The notes beneath the pieces were generated by a model. That model ran no database searches, was not told where the DNA came from, and saw nothing but the letters and a program-made list of their open reading frames with translations. Positions 6,858 through 15,346 of a stretch of DNA of 28,633 nucleotides are shown here, in pieces; the stretch's first letter is position 1, and each line of letters starts with the position of its first letter. The DNA is from Rhodoferax sp. UBA4409 (lineage in GTDB: Bacteria > Pseudomonadota > Gammaproteobacteria > Burkholderiales > Burkholderiaceae_C), in the NCBI GenBank assembly GCA_002390825.1, contig DGQR01000109.1, forward strand, positions 1-28,633, written 5' to 3'. A program made the translations under genes and the position numbers.

Positions 6858-8959
6858 CATGGGCGAACCGCTTCGTCGGGTTGGCGCATAGCCTCTCGCC
6901 AAGCGGCCGGGGCGGCATCCAGGCTTGCCGCTTGCGCCTGGCGGTCTTGCGGCCAGTGGCGTACCCACAGCCGGTAGGCCTGGGTGGTCAACGCCGCGTC
7001 CCTAGTTTCAAGGCCGATGGCCATGGCCATTTGGATCAAATCGTACTGCAGCACCCCTTCTGCAAAGTAGGTGCTGAGCTTGTGGGCAGCCCCGGCGGTC
7101 TGGCCTGTGCGCCGCATGAGCAGAATGTCCAAGGCCCGGGTGCGCGGTGTGTCCGGTTGCAAGGCAGCAAGCGCGGCAAACGCCTCGGCGGCAGGGCCAT
7201 TGCGGTCCAGGGCCACATTCAGCAAGACCTGGTTGGCACGGATATTCGCAATGTAAGGGCGCGATACCGCAATCGAGTCTTGGGCCCAGAGTGCTGCCTT
7301 CAAGTTGCCGATGGCGGCAAAACCGTCTCCCGCTTGTGCCGTGAGCTTGCGGTAGTGGGGGTGGATCTCTGCCCCTTTTTTGAGCCAGTCCCACGCCTCG
7401 GTTTGTAGCCGCTGCCACTCCGCAGGCGGCAAATTGGGGTTCTTCAGGATGAGGTTGAGCGTCTGGATGCTGCGAATAATGCTGAATTCGGCACGGAATG
7501 CCAAGCCACTCACCACCAGAATCACCAAGCCCGCCAAGCCTGTTGCCACCAGCCCGGCGCGCAAAGTGGCGGCGCTAGCTAGGTAGGGTCGCGGATCTGC
7601 ATGGGCCAGCACCGCAAGACCCACCATGAGCATCGCCCCGGTGCTGGCGAGTCGCCACGGGAACCCCGCATTACTCACCAGCAAAAGCCCCAACAGGCTG
7701 CACAGGGCTATCGCACACAAGGCTTCCGCTGCCGAGGGCCGGGTGCGGGCCAAGCGCTGCCAGCGGGTTTGGGCGCTGAAAAGCAGGTACCCGAGCAGGC
7801 CTGCCAACAGGCCGCCGCCGACCGGCAAGCCGTATTCGGCCAGCAATTGCAAGGGCTCGTTGTGGGCATAAAAGTCGGTTTCGACGGAGTTTCGGGCACC
7901 TTGGTAGCGCGGAATATGCACCTCCCACGCACCCGCACCGACCCCGGTCCACGGCTGATCTATCAGCATGCGGATGCTGGCACGCCACATGAGCGCGCGT
8001 ATCGAAAACGAGCCCTCGGTGTACTCCTCGGGCCGTGCGACCGAGCCCGCACGGTAAACACTGCGCTCTAAAGCGGTCAACCCATACCCTTGGGCCACGA
8101 TGGTCGGACTATTGCTCGGGATGAGCGCTAAGCCGGCAAGCCCCAGCAGCAAAACCGAGCCGGTGAGCGCCAAGTCGCGCCCGGTCCATGACGGACTATC
8201 GGCCGCCTGCCGGTAGCGCCACAGCACGACCAGAGTGGCAGGCACCATGATGGCTGCTGCTATCAGTGCCGAGCGGGTACCGGTCATGAGCAGGGCTGCG
8301 AGGTTCCATGCCAGTGACAGTGCCATGAGGGTTCGCCCCTTGGGGGACCGCAGCTGCGTCAGGGCATACGCCGAGAACGGTAGGGTGCACACCAGATACT
8401 CCGCAAAGAAATTGCGATTCACAAACACCGAAGCCGGCGCGGCCACTTGCGGGAACCAGGAGAGGTCTCCCCAAAACTGCGCGGCGCCCCACGCCGCTGC
8501 ACCGACCGCGCCCGCATGGATGCCCCACACCAGCAGCATGGCGTGTCCGCCTCGAAGCACCTGCAGGGTGGCCCATAGCAGCGCGCCAAGCACGCACCAG
8601 CGCGCAGCCTCTGCCCCCGCCAGGTAGCTGTGCGACCACGCCATGCTGCCCAGTGCATACAGGCATAAGACGGCTGGAAACGCCAACAGGCCATGAAAAT
8701 ACCACTCGGTGCTTTCCCCGCGAGGGGCCTGGAGCGCTCGAATGAGCAGCAGTGCCAAGGCGCACACCACGCCCATGGCCAGCAGCGCAGACTTCAGCGT
8801 GTCCTGCAACACCCATTCCCCGGGAACACCCAGCGCCGGCACAAGCGCAAGGGTGAGCGCGAGTGCCCAAGCGGCGCCCTGGGTCTTCCGGTGAGCGGGT
8901 GCAGTGGCCGCAGAAATGGCGGTACTTTCGGGCGCATTGGAGGCTGGTGCAGCAGGCAT
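6857..8959 (-). CDS. O-antigen ligase/PglL-type oligosaccharyltransferase, candidate pilin glycosylase
   Basis: A 700-residue inner-membrane protein with about ten or more hydrophobic helices (residues 29 to about 490) and a soluble, helix-rich C-terminal part (about 490-700). Landmarks of the WaaL/PglL superfamily are the VNRNFFAEYL segment (180-189), TGTRSA (226-231), and the large periplasmic loop with QPWTGVGAG and AHNEPLQLLAEYG (365-377). H366 corresponds to the essential loop His of these ligases. Such enzymes move lipid-linked glycans onto lipid A core or, in the PglL/TfpO branch, onto Ser/Thr of pilins. It is convergent with mshA and embedded in the msh cluster, as tfpO sits beside pilA in Pseudomonas, so a pilin target is inferred. 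No clear ribosome-binding site precedes the ATG at 8959, so the exact start is uncertain. Confidence 0.78.
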   Translation of the reverse strand: MPAAPASNAPESTAISAATAPAHRKTQGAAWALALTLALVPALGVPGEWVLQDTLKSALLAMGVVCALALLLIRALQAPRGESTEWYFHGLLAFPAVLCLYALGSMAWSHSYLAGAEAARWCVLGALLWATLQVLRGGHAMLLVWGIHAGAVGAAAWGAAQFWGDLSWFPQVAAPASVFVNRNFFAEYLVCTLPFSAYALTQLRSPKGRTLMALSLAWNLAALLMTGTRSALIAAAIMVPATLVVLWRYRQAADSPSWTGRDLALTGSVLLLGLAGLALIPSNSPTIVAQGYGLTALERSVYRAGSVARPEEYTEGSFSIRALMWRASIRMLIDQPWTGVGAGAWEVHIPRYQGARNSVETDFYAHNEPLQLLAEYGLPVGGGLLAGLLGYLLFSAQTRWQRLARTRPSAAEALCAIALCSLLGLLLVSNAGFPWRLASTGAMLMVGLAVLAHADPRPYLASAATLRAGLVATGLAGLVILVVSGLAFRAEFSIIRSIQTLNLILKNPNLPPAEWQRLQTEAWDWLKKGAEIHPHYRKLTAQAGDGFAAIGNLKAALWAQDSIAVSRPYIANIRANQVLLNVALDRNGPAAEAFAALAALQPDTPRTRALDILLMRRTGQTAGAAHKLSTYFAEGVLQYDLIQMAMAIGLETRDAALTTQAYRLWVRHWPQDRQAQAASLDAAPAAWREAMRQPDEAVRP

Positions 8960-8988
8960 GTTGGAGGTAAGCTTTGCGGGTCCGCCGC

Positions 8989-9005
8989 GACCCCGCTACG
9001 GGGTC
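8989..9005. other. Hairpin in the divergent region between the ligase gene and mshC
   Basis: GACCCCG (8989-8995) and CGGGGTC (8999-9005) form a perfect 7 bp stem with a 3-base loop, 30 bp upstream of the ligase ATG. It could be a leader hairpin or a regulatory site. There is no T-run, so it is not a standard terminator. Confidence 0.4.
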
Positions 9006-9027
9006 AACGATTGATGATTAAATAAGG

Positions 9028-9076
9028 CTGTAGCGCTTGATTTTCCTGCGCAAATAGCTCCTAAAAGCATAGCAAA
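9028..9076. repeat. Dispersed 49 bp intergenic repeat, copy A
   Basis: This 49-base element aligns without gaps to 21952-22000, with about 34 of 49 bases identical. The identical blocks are CTGTAGCGCT at the start, TGCGC and GCT in the middle, and ATAGCAAA at the end. It sits upstream of mshC. A partial third copy lies at 15248-15266. Similar AGCGCT/GCTAT elements are familiar from Comamonadaceae intergenic regions, as far as I recall. Confidence 0.55.
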
Positions 9077-9127
9077 TGTAAACGATTCATGTCACCGCCC
9101 GCTTCCTTGGATTTTGCGTTGGAATCG

Positions 9128-9637
9128 ATGCTCCCGTCTCGTGGCAGGCGCATGCGCGGTTTCACGCTGGTGGAGTTGGTCATGGTGATTGTGTTGCTCG
9201 GGGTGCTGTCGGTGTACGCGGTGCCGCGCATGATCAATACGGGCGACTTCTTTGCCCGCGGGTTCCACGACCAGTCCATGGCCTATTTGCGCTATGCGCA
9301 AAAGACGGCCATCGCCCAGCGCCGCACCGTGTGTGTGACCCTGAGTGTCAATGCCATCAGTTTGCGGATCGCGGGTGCTGCCGGGATCAACAACTGCGAC
9401 CCGGCCTCACCGCCAGCCCCCAGCGGGACGGCCTTGAGGGGCCCCGCAGGTGAAGCGGGACTCAGCGCCCGCAGCGGGGTTGCCTTCAGCGGTACGCCTA
9501 TTAGCTTTAATTTCGATGCCCTGGGCCAGCCGGTGGACAACAGTTCCGGGGCCGCAGCCGCAACGCAGACATTGCAGGTCGCGAACGTTAGCAAGTCCAT
9601 CACGATTGAAGCCGCCACGGGGTATGTGCATGAATAG
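9128..9637 (+). CDS. mshC: MSHA minor prepilin MshC (GspH/FimT-like)
   Basis: Minor prepilin of about 169 residues, expected in the tip or initiation complex of the pilus. The processing site is RG^FTLVE with Glu at mature position 5, followed by a hydrophobic helix. The next helix (QSMAYLRYAQKTAIAQRR) and VCVTL strand are typical of the GspH/FimT/MshC group. In-frame ATGs at 9089, 9128 and 9152 are all possible. 9128 gives an 11-residue basic leader, 9152 only a 3-residue leader, and none has a strong ribosome-binding site. Its stop overlaps the start of mshD by 8 bases, so the two are translationally coupled. It is the first gene of the second pilin block, which must have its own promoter because mshA ends in a strong terminator. 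Confidence 0.8.
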   Translation: MLPSRGRRMRGFTLVELVMVIVLLGVLSVYAVPRMINTGDFFARGFHDQSMAYLRYAQKTAIAQRRTVCVTLSVNAISLRIAGAAGINNCDPASPPAPSGTALRGPAGEAGLSARSGVAFSGTPISFNFDALGQPVDNSSGAAAATQTLQVANVSKSITIEAATGYVHE

Positions 9638-10064
9638 CCCACGCCGTCATTCCGGCTTCACGCTGATCGAGCTCATCATCTTTATTGTGGTGGTGAGTGC
9701 CGGTTTGGCGGGTATCTTGTCGGTGATGAACACCACCGTGAAGTCCAGCGCAGACCCGATGGTGCGCAAGCAGGCCATTGCGCTGGCCGAATCGGTGTTG
9801 GAGGAGGTGCTGCAAAAAGCCTATGCCGACCCCGACGGTACAAATACCGATGAGACCGATCGCACCAACTGGGACAACGTGGACGACTACAACGGCAAGA
9901 CCGAGGCCGACCTCGCGTTGCCTGCGGCGGTATCGGCCTATTCGGTGCGCATTGCGGTGAGCGATGGCAGCGCAGTGCTTGGTATTGCAGCCAGAAAAGT
10001 TACGGTGACGGTGAGCAGGGGCACAGAGTCCATCACCTTGGCCGGTTACCGGACGAATTACTGA
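9630..10064 (+). CDS. mshD: MSHA minor prepilin MshD
   Basis: A 144-residue minor prepilin. The leader MNSPRRHSG is followed by FTLIE with Glu5, then a hydrophobic helix. The helix continues into DPMVRKQAIALAESVLEEVLQKAY, a stretch typical of MshD/GspI-like pseudopilins. The acidic segment about residues 70-95 (DGTNTDETDRTNWDN) may bind calcium, which is an inference. The start ATG overlaps the mshC stop (ATGAATAG), and mshO begins 2 bases after its stop. The open frame extends upstream inside mshC, but only the ATG at 9630 gives a proper prepilin leader. Confidence 0.85.
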   Translation: MNSPRRHSGFTLIELIIFIVVVSAGLAGILSVMNTTVKSSADPMVRKQAIALAESVLEEVLQKAYADPDGTNTDETDRTNWDNVDDYNGKTEADLALPAAVSAYSVRIAVSDGSAVLGIAARKVTVTVSRGTESITLAGYRTNY

Positions 10065-10066
10065 CT

Positions 10067-10984
10067 ATGGCCCGCACTCTCTTCGCTTCGCGGCAACACG
10101 GCTTCACTTTGGTGGAGCTGGTGATGGTGATCGTCATACTTGGCATCGTGGGGGCCATGGTGGCGGTGTTCATGCGGGCGCCGATCGAGGCCTACTTTGC
10201 CAGCGGGCGGCGGGCGGCGTTGACGGACGTGGCTGATACCGCCGTACGTCGCATGTCCCGAGACTTGCACAAAGCGCTGCCAAATAGCATTCGTACGTCC
10301 ACCGTCAATGGTTCTGACAGCTGCTTGGAGTTCATTCCTACCCGCACTGGTGCGCGCTACCGCGAGCAAGACAGGGTGGCTAGTGATGGCAAGGGGTTGA
10401 GCTTTGCTGCAGCCGATAGTGCATTCAACATGCTGGAGCGCAATGCGGACTGGAGCGCGGACCAGCAAATCAAGGCCAATGACCTGATTGCGATCTACAA
10501 CCTGGGGATCACCGGCGCCAACGCCTACAACGGCGACAACGTAGCTCGCGTGAGCACCCTGGCGGCAGACATCAGCAGTGGCACAGAAGAGACCCGCATC
10601 GACTTAGCTGCGGCCAAGCAGTTTCCGCTGGAGTCTGGCGCCAAGCGCTTCCATGTGGTGCCGGTGGAGGAGAACGTAGTGGCCTATGTGTGCACCGGTG
10701 GGACCCTGCGGCGCTTGGCGACACCTGGCCTCGCCACCGGAACAGCCCCCTTGTTTGCCAACAGCGCTACGAGTTTTTGCGGTACACCAGCCCAATTGGC
10801 CAGCGCGCCAGTAATGGCTAACAACATTCCATTCGACTCAGCAGCTGGCAGATACCTGTGCGCGTTCACCTACAACGGCAGCGATTTGCAACGCAATGGC
10901 TTGATTCAAATGTCCCTCAGTCTTAGCAGTGACGGTGAGACGGTGAGCCTGTTTCACCAGATCAACATAAACAACACGCCATGA
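10067..10984 (+). CDS. mshO: MSHA minor prepilin MshO (GspJ/PilW-like)
   Basis: A 305-residue large minor prepilin. The leader MARTLFASRQHG is followed by FTLVE with Glu5 and the hydrophobic helix. The next segment, RRAALTDVADTAVRRMSRDLHKALPNSIR, is characteristic of the GspJ/PilW/MshO group. The long C-terminal domain probably sits at the pilus tip with the other minor pilins. It contains several cysteines (for example VCTGG, FCGTP and LCAFTY), so disulfides are likely. Its TGA overlaps the ATG of mshP (ATGA), indicating coupled translation. The order C-D-O-P-Q is the same as in Vibrio. Confidence 0.86.
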   Translation: MARTLFASRQHGFTLVELVMVIVILGIVGAMVAVFMRAPIEAYFASGRRAALTDVADTAVRRMSRDLHKALPNSIRTSTVNGSDSCLEFIPTRTGARYREQDRVASDGKGLSFAAADSAFNMLERNADWSADQQIKANDLIAIYNLGITGANAYNGDNVARVSTLAADISSGTEETRIDLAAAKQFPLESGAKRFHVVPVEENVVAYVCTGGTLRRLATPGLATGTAPLFANSATSFCGTPAQLASAPVMANNIPFDSAAGRYLCAFTYNGSDLQRNGLIQMSLSLSSDGETVSLFHQININNTP

Positions 10985-11397
10985 CAATGACATCGCGCGT
11001 CCAACACGGGTTTGCTGCGATTGCCGCCATTTTTCTGGTGGTGATACTGGCTGCACTCGGTGGATTCATGATTACGTTTTCGAACACCCAGCAATTGAGT
11101 TCTGCACAAGACTTGCAGGGTTCACGTGCCTATTGGGCTGCGCGTGCCGGTTTGGGTTTTGGTGTGGCCAAGGTAATCTCAGACTCAACGGCATGCCAGA
11201 GTGGTACTCCCACGGCCATGACCGGCGCACCGGCCAGTGTGGAGGGCTTCACCCTGACGGTAACCTGCAGACGAGCCAGCTATATCGACGGGGTCAACAC
11301 CATTCTGGTGTACCGTTTTGAGTCGAGGGCCAGCGCAGGCTCATCAGGAAATGCCAACTATGTGGAGCGCAGCGTCAGCGCTTCAGTGGAGATGTGA
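10981..11397 (+). CDS. mshP: MSHA biogenesis protein MshP (PilX/GspK-like minor prepilin)
   Basis: A 138-residue small pilin-like protein. The leader MTMTSRVQHG is followed by FAAIAAIFLVVILAALGGF. This keeps a prepilin-type cleavage site but has Ala instead of Glu at mature position 5, as seen in GspK- and PilX-like tip proteins. The segment QDLQGSRAYWAARAGLGFGVAKV matches the conserved PilX/MshP helix. It overlaps mshO by 4 bases and mshQ by 1 base. A second ATG at 10987 is also possible. Neither start has a visible ribosome-binding site, so translation probably depends on coupling from mshO. Confidence 0.85.
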   Translation: MTMTSRVQHGFAAIAAIFLVVILAALGGFMITFSNTQQLSSAQDLQGSRAYWAARAGLGFGVAKVISDSTACQSGTPTAMTGAPASVEGFTLTVTCRRASYIDGVNTILVYRFESRASAGSSGNANYVERSVSASVEM

Positions 11398-14300
11398 TGT
11401 TCACTATCGAATGTATTTCGGAGAAGGCAAAGAGGCTTCTTTGCATCTTGTTTCCGCGCACTCAACTACTTGCACTTTGCCTGGGTTTGATGCTTTTCAT
11501 TCCAACGGGTGTACACGCGCAAATTGTTTACAGAGGCGCAGCGCAGGCCATTTCGACGGTAGCAACGTCTTTTGCGGTCACCAAGCCGGCTGGCGTAGTG
11601 GATAAAGACGTTTTGATCGCCAGTGTTGCGTTAAGTCCCAATATGGCAACGGTTAGCCCCCCAGCGGGGTGGATCCTGATTTTGGATACGCCACAGGCGG
11701 CCGTGAACAGTTCCCGTTTGGTAACTTATTACAAAGTTGCAGGTGCTAGCGAACCCGCGTCGTACACATGGACGGTGTCAGGTGTCGGCATTAGTGTTGC
11801 AGTTGGCATAACTGCTTTCGGAGGTGTCGATACTGCCAGCCCGATCGTGGTCAGCGCTGCTGCAGCAACTCCGGCATCACTAACGCATTCAGCGCCATCT
11901 GTCAGTCCTAACGTGCCCAGCGGCGTATTGGTCACATCGCATGAATACGCAAGTTCTTCTTCGTGGGCGCCACCGAGTGGAATGACCGAGGCGGTAGATG
12001 TCGCAACTTTACCTACCCTCCCGGCCACCGGAGTGACGTTATCGATGAATTACAAGGCGTTGAGTGGAGCGGGTGCAACCGGTGGGCAGATAGCCACCGC
12101 CGCTAACAACGCGGATGCGGGCGCCGCGCATTCCTTGGTTTTGCGAGCGTTGCCGGTTTTGACCAAAGTTTCCAGCGCATCTGCTGCTGTACAAAACTCC
12201 GTCGTGACGTTCAGCATCACGATGTCGAATCCAGCCACTACAGATTTGTCAGCGGTGACAGTGACAGATGTATTGCCTGCATCGATGGCCTATGTAACCA
12301 GCGCAGTATCTACCGGTTCGGTGGCAGCCAGCGGCCAAAATCTGACGTGGACGATTCCAACCATTCCCGCGGGTGAAACTGCGCAACTTACGCTGGCTGT
12401 CAGGTTGTTGCAAAGCGGCGTATTGAGCAATACGGCGAGCAGCAACGTCAGTGGATCAGCGACTGCATCTGTCTTGTCATTGACTGGCAGCATTACCCAT
12501 TTCAAGTTTGATGCGCCAGTCGGCAGTTGGACTGGTGCAGCGGGAGAGGTTTTGGACTCCGGAGGAACAAACCTTCACGGGAAACGGATAACCACATCCG
12601 CGCCGACCGAAACAAATGAAGTACTCCCCGCAACGGCGATTTCTTCTCAATTCAGCGCCGTCAATGGTGACTTTTGTAATGCAGCGAGATTTGACAGAAG
12701 GGCGGTAGTCGAGGTTGCGAGCAGTCCCCTCTTTGACTACACCACCCAGCTCTCAGCGTCTGCATGGATTTTTCCGACTGCATATCCATCGGCCGCCAAT
12801 GGGGCAGATTTGTTTTCTGTTTTGTCCAATGATGTGAATTACGAATTTCACATCAATAGGAGCGGCAAACTCTTTTGGTGGTGGAACGGTCCCTCGGTTA
12901 CGTCCGCCACCACGATTCCGCTCAATCAATGGACGCACGTTGCGATCACTTTTAACTCGATTACAGGACAGCAGCGCATTTACATCAATGGTGTCGCCGA
13001 CGCCAATGTTGGCACTTGGAAGGGTACGTTGACCGCTAACACCTGCAATTTTTATGTGGGAGGCGACGTAGGAACGGGTACTTGCGCAGTGCGAACGGAT
13101 AGAAACTTCCAAGGCTTGATAGACGAGGTCAAGCTTTACAACACGCAACTCAGCGAAGCGCAAGTTCGTGCTGATATGACCATCGGGCGCTCTTGCTCCG
13201 GGACCTTTGACCACATTCGGATTGAGCATGACGGCAATGGCTCGATTTGCAACCCAGAGACCGTCACCATCAAAGCCTGTCAAAACGCCAGTTGCTCTAC
13301 GCTGTACCCGGGGGACGTGCAGGTGCAACTTACGCCCCCTGGCGCCTGGACCAATGGTGATTCCTTCACCGTTTCGGGAGGGGTGGCCACACGTCAGCTT
13401 GGTAGAAGCACGGCGGGCGCTGTCACTTTGGGTACTGTCAACGTGTCACCGGCCCCCGGAGGAGCGACGCGTTGCTTTGCGGGCTCCACGGAGTCTTGCA
13501 CCATGACATTTGCGTCGGCATCTTGCAGCTTTGACGCCGTAGAACAAAGTGCCGCCCCTAAATCTAGGCTATTCACCAAATTGGCGGGAACCCCATTCGA
13601 TGTAGATGTTCTGGCTCTCAACGCCTCCGCTACGGTAAACACTAGCTATACCGGAACCGTGGCGGTTGATTTGGTAGACGCGTCTACGGTCGACTGCCCG
13701 ACAGGATCCGGCTTGAATGCATCCACCAATGTGGTTTTTGCGAGCGGTAACCAAGGACGAAAGAACCTCTCACTGACGTATCCCAACGCAGCTTCGAATG
13801 TGCGCGTGCGTATGAGGGTGGGTGCCTCAGCACCTGCATGTTCCACCGACAACTTCGCGATCCGCCCTACTCAACTACAGGTGACGGCGCCGACGCTGAA
13901 CAACGCTAACCTGACGAACAGTCCCAGTGCGGTTGCAGGTTCCAGCTTCGCATTGGAGGCCACTGCGCTGAATGTGAGTGGTGGTTACGTGGGTAGTGCA
14001 CCAGCGGTTGTCGCGTCCAAAGTCAAGGATCACAACAATGTGACGGTGGCTACCGGATCTTTCTCCGGTAGTTTTAATCCCTCGAGTGGCACAAAGGCCA
14101 GTGGCAGTAGCTTTAAATACTTGGACGTTGGCAATCTCCAGTTTGAGGTGGACGGCGTTGTGGACTCCGCATTTACGGGTGTGGATCGAGTGAATGCAGA
14201 TTGCGTGGTGGGCAGTACTTCCAACACGCTCAACAGCGGCAAATACGGCTGCAATATCGGAAGTGCAGCCTCCCCGAAATTTGGCCGCTGGTTTCCCAGC

Positions 14301-15185
14301 CATTACTCTTTCACCGGGACCATCACGCCCAGTTGCACGGCTGGCGGCTTTACCTACATGGATGAAGACGCCTTGGGCGTACTGCTCACCATCAAGGCCC
14401 ATGCCACCAGTGGTGGCGCGGCATCGGCGACCGACCCGGTAGTCAGCCGTTACACCACCGGCTACACCAACCTTGCATCTGTGACCATCAGTGGGGATAA
14501 CGATGGCCCAGCAGTGGCCACCTCAAGGCTCAGCAGCCCGACTTTTCCGACAATGCCAAACTCGGCACTTTGGAGTTCCGGGCAGTGGGTCATAAATGAC
14601 ACTTACGCCTTTAGCAAGCTGCTGGTATCGCCGGACGGGCCCTATGACAGTTTCAAGCTCAAAGCCGCAATTGCAGACCCCGATGGGAGCACGTTCTTCA
14701 GTGCGACCAACGAGACCGGCACCACTCGCATTCGTTATGGTCAGTTGCGGATGTCCAATGTGTATGGCTCGGAGTTGATGAGTTTGCCTGTCCCCTTGGA
14801 AGCCCGCTATTGGAACGGCTCATACTACGTAACCAACATCCGGGACAGTTGCACCACACTGAATCTCTCCAGCATCGCCATGTCCAGCTATTCCGGTAAC
14901 CTCGCCGCCTGTGAAACACAGATTTCACCCACGGCGACGCAAACCCTGTCCAACGGGAGGTTGTCCGGCAGCGGCGTAGTCCTGAGCAGGCCGGGCCAAG
15001 GAAATAGCGGCAGTGTGCAACTCACCATGAATGTAGGCACCACTGCATCTGGTAGTACCTGTGTTTCCAGCACATCTAGTTCGGCTACCGCCGCCAATCG
15101 GCCGTGGTTCGGCAGCAATCCCACTGCCAAGGCGACTTTCGGGGTCTACAAGAGCCCCTTGATCTACTTGCGCGAAAACTATTGA
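11397..15185 (+). CDS. mshQ: MSHA biogenesis protein MshQ, large secreted mosaic protein with LamG-like domain
   Basis: About 1262 residues, exported, probably a pilus-tip or surface adhesin component. The N terminus is basic, then a hydrophobic signal ends in VHAQ (about residue 41). Residues 42-245 form a beta-rich domain. Residues about 254-361 match the DUF11/isopeptide-like repeat (FSITMSNPATTDLSAVTVTD). Residues about 365-598 form a LamG/concanavalin-like domain with PLNQWTHVAITF, IYINGV and GLIDEVKLYNTQLSEAQV. From about 600 to the end lies the cysteine-rich MshQ-type C-terminal region. GGAGA lies 5 bases before the ATG at 11397, and TGATG couples it to mshP. GC content looks lower than in neighbouring genes, most clearly in the first half. 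The MshQ name rests on gene order and on the C-terminal half. The ligand of the LamG domain is unknown. Confidence 0.85.
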   Translation: MFTIECISEKAKRLLCILFPRTQLLALCLGLMLFIPTGVHAQIVYRGAAQAISTVATSFAVTKPAGVVDKDVLIASVALSPNMATVSPPAGWILILDTPQAAVNSSRLVTYYKVAGASEPASYTWTVSGVGISVAVGITAFGGVDTASPIVVSAAAATPASLTHSAPSVSPNVPSGVLVTSHEYASSSSWAPPSGMTEAVDVATLPTLPATGVTLSMNYKALSGAGATGGQIATAANNADAGAAHSLVLRALPVLTKVSSASAAVQNSVVTFSITMSNPATTDLSAVTVTDVLPASMAYVTSAVSTGSVAASGQNLTWTIPTIPAGETAQLTLAVRLLQSGVLSNTASSNVSGSATASVLSLTGSITHFKFDAPVGSWTGAAGEVLDSGGTNLHGKRITTSAPTETNEVLPATAISSQFSAVNGDFCNAARFDRRAVVEVASSPLFDYTTQLSASAWIFPTAYPSAANGADLFSVLSNDVNYEFHINRSGKLFWWWNGPSVTSATTIPLNQWTHVAITFNSITGQQRIYINGVADANVGTWKGTLTANTCNFYVGGDVGTGTCAVRTDRNFQGLIDEVKLYNTQLSEAQVRADMTIGRSCSGTFDHIRIEHDGNGSICNPETVTIKACQNASCSTLYPGDVQVQLTPPGAWTNGDSFTVSGGVATRQLGRSTAGAVTLGTVNVSPAPGGATRCFAGSTESCTMTFASASCSFDAVEQSAAPKSRLFTKLAGTPFDVDVLALNASATVNTSYTGTVAVDLVDASTVDCPTGSGLNASTNVVFASGNQGRKNLSLTYPNAASNVRVRMRVGASAPACSTDNFAIRPTQLQVTAPTLNNANLTNSPSAVAGSSFALEATALNVSGGYVGSAPAVVASKVKDHNNVTVATGSFSGSFNPSSGTKASGSSFKYLDVGNLQFEVDGVVDSAFTGVDRVNADCVVGSTSNTLNSGKYGCNIGSAASPKFGRWFPSHYSFTGTITPSCTAGGFTYMDEDALGVLLTIKAHATSGGAASATDPVVSRYTTGYTNLASVTISGDNDGPAVATSRLSSPTFPTMPNSALWSSGQWVINDTYAFSKLLVSPDGPYDSFKLKAAIADPDGSTFFSATNETGTTRIRYGQLRMSNVYGSELMSLPVPLEARYWNGSYYVTNIRDSCTTLNLSSIAMSSYSGNLAACETQISPTATQTLSNGRLSGSGVVLSRPGQGNSGSVQLTMNVGTTASGSTCVSSTSSSATAANRPWFGSNPTAKATFGVYKSPLIYLRENY

Positions 15186-15247
15186 AAACTGCAATTCATC
15201 AACTGACATGGAAAACCAGCCAAATCGATGTCATGATTGAGCGACAA

Positions 15248-15266
15248 GCTATTAAAATGAGAGCAA
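15248..15266. repeat. Dispersed intergenic repeat, partial copy C
   Basis: GCTATTAAAATGAGAGCAA matches the right half of the 49 bp repeat copies at 9028-9076 and 21952-22000 (GCT at the left end and AGCAA at the right end are shared). It lies in the 161 bp gap between mshQ and mshI. TAAAAT (15253-15258) inside it could also serve as a weak -10 element. Confidence 0.35.
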
Positions 15267-15346
15267 GCGGATCCGACTTTCAACAGATTCATGATTGAAG
15301 CCACGCACACACTTTTCAGTATCTACCTCTCCGGAGCCGGCTAACC

